From the NCBI GenBank assembly GCA_020849725.1, contig JADLAZ010000304.1, forward strand, positions 1 to 10,301: a stretch of DNA of 10,301 nucleotides, in the 5' to 3' direction. The position numbers and the translations under genes are program-made. Source of the stretch: Chloroflexota bacterium. GTDB taxonomy: Bacteria; Chloroflexota; Chloroflexia; Thermomicrobiales; JADLAZ01. The notes under the pieces are model-generated. The model saw only the letters and a list, made by a program, of their open reading frames with translations. It ran no database searches and was not told the DNA's origin. Below, in pieces: positions 7,206 to 10,301 of this stretch (the first letter of the stretch is position 1; each line of letters starts with the position of its first letter).

Positions 7206-7236
7206 GCGGCCGAGCCGTCGCTGTCAGCGAGCGGAC

Positions 7237-7245
7237 TGGTACAAT
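7237..7245 (+). promoter_or_regulatory. Extended -10 promoter element of the Uma2 gene
   Basis: TGG-TACAAT matches the TGn extended -10 consensus with one mismatch in the hexamer. It lies 17 bases before the ATG at 7263, with GGAGG (7252-7256) between, so the leader would be very short, about ten bases. No -35 is visible at normal spacing (CTGTCA at 7221-7226 is too close), which is acceptable for an extended -10 promoter. Confidence 0.45.
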
Positions 7246-7262
7246 GGGGCCGGAGGTGCCCC

Positions 7263-7844
7263 ATGGTCGCGCTGCCATCGCTGCCGCAGAGCTGGACGGT
7301 CGAGCAGTACCTCGACATGGAACGGACCAGCGAGGTGCGACACGAGTACCTCGACGGCCTCGTCTACGCCCTGGCCGGCGGCACGGGGATACACAGCGTC
7401 ATCGCGATCAACGTGGCCGCCGGCCTGCACGCCGCCCTGCGCGACGGCCCCTGCCGGGTCTACTCCGCCGACATGAAGGTGCGGGTGGCGGCGACGCAGT
7501 TCGTCTACCCGGACGCGAGCGTCGGCTGCGCGGGAGTCGAGCGCAACGACCGCGGCGACGAGTGGCTGACCGCCCCGCGTCTGGTGGTCGAGGTGCTGTC
7601 CAAGAGCACGGCTGCCTACGACCGGGGCGCCAAGGCCGCGCTCTACCGCCAGGTGGCGGCGCTGCGCGACTATATGCTGGTCGACACGACCCGGCCGCTG
7701 GTGGAGGTCTACAGCTGCGGCGAGGACGGTGCCTGGACGTCCCGGACGTATGAGCCGGGCGACTGGGTCGAGGCGCCGGGGCTGGGCGCGCGCCTGGCGG
7801 TCGACGAGATCTACGCCAAAGTCGACCTGGAAGCGCCGGACTAG
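7263..7844 (+). CDS. Uma2 family protein (DUF820, PD-(D/E)XK nuclease fold)
   Basis: A 193-residue member of the Uma2/DUF820 family, whose fold is that of PD-(D/E)XK endonucleases and whose cellular role is mostly unknown. Family marks in order: WTVEQYLDME near the N-terminus, RHEYLDGLVYALAGGT, the H in GIHSVI, acidic FVYPDASV, and LVVEVLSKSTAAYDRG followed by ALYRQV and DYMLVD. The Asp of YPDASV and Glu of VEVLS are the expected metal-binding acids, with the Lys of LSKS nearby. Start ATG 7263 has GGAGG six bases upstream. Such genes occur in many copies in cyanobacteria and Chloroflexota. Nothing in the neighbourhood points to a specific partner; it is convergent with opcA. Confidence 0.92.
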   Translation: MVALPSLPQSWTVEQYLDMERTSEVRHEYLDGLVYALAGGTGIHSVIAINVAAGLHAALRDGPCRVYSADMKVRVAATQFVYPDASVGCAGVERNDRGDEWLTAPRLVVEVLSKSTAAYDRGAKAALYRQVAALRDYMLVDTTRPLVEVYSCGEDGAWTSRTYEPGDWVEAPGLGARLAVDEIYAKVDLEAPD

Positions 7845-8131
7845 CAAGTCTGCGTCACGGCGCGAGCACGCGCCAGAGAGTCAGCAGCAGGCTGCTGCCC
7901 GACCAGGACCGGGTCTATCATCGCATCGTGGCTGCCGCGTGCTGGGCGCGACATCCGGTCAGCGACTGATCAATCGTCGTCGGTGGCGCAGAGGTCGCGG
8001 ATCGGCATCGTTCAGCACCCTCCGGACCCCGGCGTTCGCCGGAGTGATGAGGATCCTTGGCATTACGGAACGGAGCGGCGTCCTGGCATCCCCGCGTCGC
8101 AAGGGCGATCCCCACGGCGCTTCCGGCCGTG
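7845..8131. other. Convergent intergenic region with hairpins, no gene
   Basis: No gene is seen between the ends of the Uma2 gene and opcA. Two inverted repeats are present: GCAGCAG-G-CTGCTGC at 7884-7898, and a stronger one at 8029-8042 described separately. Neither is followed by a T-run on either strand, so if they end transcription it is not as classic intrinsic terminators. Short frames through here are arginine- and proline-rich and lack ribosome sites. Confidence 0.5.
8022..8046. repeat. Palindromic element, probable dispersed intergenic repeat or bidirectional terminator
   Basis: The core CCGGCG-TT-CGCCGG (8029-8042) is a perfect inverted repeat with a two-base centre. Pairing resumes outward with C8027-G8044 and A8026-T8045 after one mismatch. 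Between two convergent genes it could act on both transcripts. The form (ACCCCGGCG...CGCCGG.GT) resembles short GC-rich intergenic repeats that recur through many bacterial genomes; that it is repeated in this genome is my inference. Confidence 0.4.
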
Positions 8132-9316
8132 TCAGCGCGGCAGCAGTTCCAGCGCGCCACTCAGGTGCGCCGCCGTCTCCAGCGCCGCCTCGAACAGGTA
8201 GTCATGGTCGAGCCGGCTCAGATCGGCGGCCAGCAGGCTGGCCAGCGTGCGCTGCGGGCGCCGCCGGGCACTGGCCAGTGGCGCCATGTCTGGCAGCGCG
8301 ATCGTGGTCGTGATCGTGTCGTGCTCCCAATCCTGGCGCTCGATCCGGAAGACCGCCGCGCGCTCCGGCAGCGTAGCGCGCACCTCGACGCTCAGCAGCA
8401 GCCCGGCGCGCGAGGCTTGCGCTGCCGGCACGTCGACCTCCTGCGGCGCGATCTCCAGCGCCAGCTCGCGTCCGGCGCGGCGAAGCCGACCCCGGAAGTG
8501 TCCCTGGGCGATGCGCGTCAGCGCTGGCGGCTGCTTCCAGCCCAGCCGGTTCAGGAACCAGCCGGCCAGCAGCAGCGCCTCCTCAGGGATGACATGCTCG
8601 CCGCTGCGGCGCAGGTAGGCGATCGCCAGCCGGTCGGTGCGATCCAGGTAGGGGAGTGTCTCGGCCGAGTCGAACGCTTGCGCCAGTTGATCTTGCCAGA
8701 CCACGAGCCGCGCCCAGTTCAGGTCGCTCACCGCCAGGTGACCCGAGCGGTGCCGCACCAGTGAGGCCAGCCGCGTCAGCGAGAAGGTTGGCTCCTCGAA
8801 ACTGTTGGTGTCCACCAGTAGCCGGTCGGCCGCCTCGATGAGCTGCTCGAACAGGCTCGACCCGAACGGCGGGTCGCCCATCCACCAAACGATGACCGGC
8901 AGGTCCGGCACCAGCAGCGGCAGCACCGCGCTCGGCAGGTGCTCGACCGTCTCGCCCGTCGCCATCAGCCGGATCTGCTCGCAGCAGACACGCAGGCCGC
9001 TCGACATCGGCATCTGGCAGTGCGCCGACAGCCAGGCCTGCAAGGTCGACCCGGGGGCCGTTACATCACTGACCAGCACGATCGATCGCACCAGATGGGT
9101 GGCGGTGATCTCGGCGATGGCCGCACCGGCCTCGTCGGCCGCTGCTGGCGTACCGGCAAAGACGACCAGATTGGCCATGCATGCCCGCATCACGCCCCGC
9201 TCGTCCTGGCGGCCCTCGGCCCACAGGTGGCGCAGGGCCGCCTCGATTGTCTGGGTGTCGACGGCGACGGCCTGGCCGCCGAAGAAGATCTCCTGCGCCG
9301 GATCAGCGGTGCTCAT
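8132..9316 (-). CDS. opcA: Glucose-6-phosphate dehydrogenase assembly protein OpcA
   Basis: OpcA helps assemble or allosterically activate glucose-6-phosphate dehydrogenase in cyanobacteria and some other phyla. The 394-residue product is of ordinary family length and has the expected central segment: LRVCCEQIRLMATGE, then a Pro- and Leu-rich stretch LLVPDLPVIVWWMGDPPF and DRLLVDTNSF. It has no catalytic motif, as is normal for this accessory protein, and no signal peptide. ATG 9316 has GAGGAG about seven to twelve bases upstream. It starts 22 bases after the stop of zwf on the same strand, so the two are almost certainly in one operon, and this pairing is the strongest support for the name. 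Confidence 0.95.
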   Translation of the reverse strand: MSTADPAQEIFFGGQAVAVDTQTIEAALRHLWAEGRQDERGVMRACMANLVVFAGTPAAADEAGAAIAEITATHLVRSIVLVSDVTAPGSTLQAWLSAHCQMPMSSGLRVCCEQIRLMATGETVEHLPSAVLPLLVPDLPVIVWWMGDPPFGSSLFEQLIEAADRLLVDTNSFEEPTFSLTRLASLVRHRSGHLAVSDLNWARLVVWQDQLAQAFDSAETLPYLDRTDRLAIAYLRRSGEHVIPEEALLLAGWFLNRLGWKQPPALTRIAQGHFRGRLRRAGRELALEIAPQEVDVPAAQASRAGLLLSVEVRATLPERAAVFRIERQDWEHDTITTTIALPDMAPLASARRRPQRTLASLLAADLSRLDHDYLFEAALETAAHLSGALELLPR

Positions 9317-9338
9317 CGCGCTCTCTCCTCGCCAGCCC

Positions 9339-10301
9339 TCAGAGGCGGCGCCAGCGGCGGCCGTCTTGCTGGATCAGCGCCGTCGCCTCCTCCGGCCCCC
9401 AGGTGCCGGCCGGGTAGCTCGGCAGCGCCTCATCGTAGCGCTCCTCCCAGCCGTCCAGGACCGGCGCCACGAGCCCCCAGGCCGCCTCCACCTCATCACG
9501 CCGGGTGAACAGCGTCGAGTCGCCCAGCATGCAGTCGAGCAGCAACCGCTCGTAGGCGTCGGCCGACTCAACGCCGAAGGCGGCGCCGTAACTGAAGTCC
9601 ATCTCGACCGAGCGCAGCCGGATCTGCTGGCCCGGCGCCTTGGCCACGAACCGAATCGAGATGCCCTCGTCGGGCTGGATCTGCATCGCCAGCGCGTTCG
9701 GCTCCATGCCCGCGCCGACCTGCTGGAAGAGTCGCTGCGGCGCTGGCTTGAACTGGACGGCGATCTCGGTCACTCGCTTTGGCAGGCGCTTGCCGGTGCG
9801 CAGGTAGAACGGCACCCCCGCCCAGCGCCAGTTGTCGATCGTCAGCCGCAGCGCCACGAATGTCGGTGTGCGCGAGTGCTCGCCGACCTCATCCTCCTCC
9901 AGGTACCCTTGGACTGGCTGGCCCATGATCGCGCCCTCGGCATACTGCGCCAGCACGGTGTTGTCGGCCACCTCGGTCGGCGTGAACGGCTTGATCGCCC
10001 GCAGCACCTTCACCTTTTCGTCGCGCACCGCGTCGGCCTCGAACGTCACCGGCGGCTCCATGCCGACCAGCGTCACCAGTTGGGCCATGTGGTTCTGGAC
10101 CATGTCGCGCAGCGCACCGGCCTGGTCGTAGTACTCGCCGCGCCCCTCCAGGCCCAGGTTCTCGGCGACGGTGATCTGCACGTGGTCGACGTACTGCCGG
10201 TTCCAGGTCGGCTCGAAGATGCCGTTGGCGAAGCGAAACACGAGGATGTTCTGGACCGTCTCCTTGCCCAGGTAGTGGTCGATGCGGTAGATCTGACGCT
10301 C
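9339..10301 (-). CDS. zwf: Glucose-6-phosphate dehydrogenase, 3' part (5' end outside window)
   Basis: Oxidises glucose 6-phosphate to 6-phosphogluconolactone with reduction of NADP+ (or NAD+), the entry step of the oxidative pentose phosphate pathway. The 320 residues visible begin with the active-site signature RIDHYLGKE at residues 6-14 from the window edge, and include [10 protein letters not shown] with the catalytic-base His, [32 protein letters not shown] for substrate binding, and the typical end YPAGTWGP...DGRRWRRL. Full-length enzymes are about 500 residues, so some 180-190 N-terminal residues, including the NADP-binding Rossmann motif, lie beyond position 10301. The frame is open across the edge; an apparent start at 10241 is an internal GTG codon, not the real start. 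The gene is followed by opcA. Confidence 0.98.
   Translation of the reverse strand, partial: ERQIYRIDHYLGKETVQNILVFRFANGIFEPTWNRQYVDHVQITVAENLGLEGRGEYYDQAGALRDMVQNHMAQLVTLVGMEPPVTFEADAVRDEKVKVLRAIKPFTPTEVADNTVLAQYAEGAIMGQPVQGYLEEDEVGEHSRTPTFVALRLTIDNWRWAGVPFYLRTGKRLPKRVTEIAVQFKPAPQRLFQQVGAGMEPNALAMQIQPDEGISIRFVAKAPGQQIRLRSVEMDFSYGAAFGVESADAYERLLLDCMLGDSTLFTRRDEVEAAWGLVAPVLDGWEERYDEALPSYPAGTWGPEEATALIQQDGRRWRRL

Noticed and set aside
7263..7844. Uma2 protein as part of the restriction-modification system
   Set aside because: It is over 3 kb away, on the other strand, native in composition, with its own promoter, and separated by unrelated genes.
1..10301. CRISPR array, tRNA or rRNA genes, or insertion sequence
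   Set aside because: I saw no regularly spaced repeats, no cloverleaf or rRNA-like sequence, and no transposase motifs.

Overview
The window is high-GC bacterial DNA and most likely chromosomal. The housekeeping genes (zwf with opcA, a lactate-utilisation-type iron-sulfur protein in which LutB-like and LutA-like parts are fused, and a Uma2-family protein) fit Chloroflexota best, perhaps a Thermomicrobia-like lineage. OpcA is otherwise known mainly from Actinobacteria and Cyanobacteria, so the placement is an inference from gene content and base composition, not a proven assignment.

Layout. (1) About 1-254 holds no gene I can support. (2) About 255-4074, all on the minus strand, is a compact restriction-modification island, read in the order C5-cytosine DNA methyltransferase (4074-2101), an unrecognised protein with a PD-(D/E)XK-like motif that is probably the cognate restriction endonuclease (2101-791), and a Vsr mismatch endonuclease (785-255). 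The first two genes share one base (TGATG) and the third starts five bases after the second stops, so they look like one translationally coupled operon. The island is clearly poorer in GC than its flanks: sampled 60-base lines are 38-63% GC here, against 83% for one line inside the LutB-like gene. (3) 4363-6594, minus strand, is the LutB/LutA-type fusion, with no LutC-like gene beside it. (4) 6595-6773 is the divergent promoter region, with a 7-bp tandem repeat. (5) 6774-7205 (+) encodes a hypothetical protein and 7263-7844 (+) a Uma2-family nuclease-fold protein. (6) 7845-8131 is a convergent intergenic region with hairpins. (7) 8132-10301, minus strand, is opcA preceded by the 3' part of zwf, which runs off the right edge.

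How the genes work together. The methyltransferase would mark the host recognition site with 5-methylcytosine, the second protein would cut unmarked DNA, and Vsr would start repair of the T:G mismatches left when 5-methylcytosine deaminates. zwf and opcA make the first enzyme of the oxidative pentose phosphate pathway and its assembly factor. The LutB-like fusion probably passes electrons from an organic acid such as L-lactate.

The most interesting material is the restriction-modification island: the unrecognised endonuclease candidate, and a roughly 270-residue C-terminal extension on the methyltransferase that ends in a helix-turn-helix-like segment and might let the enzyme regulate its own operon.
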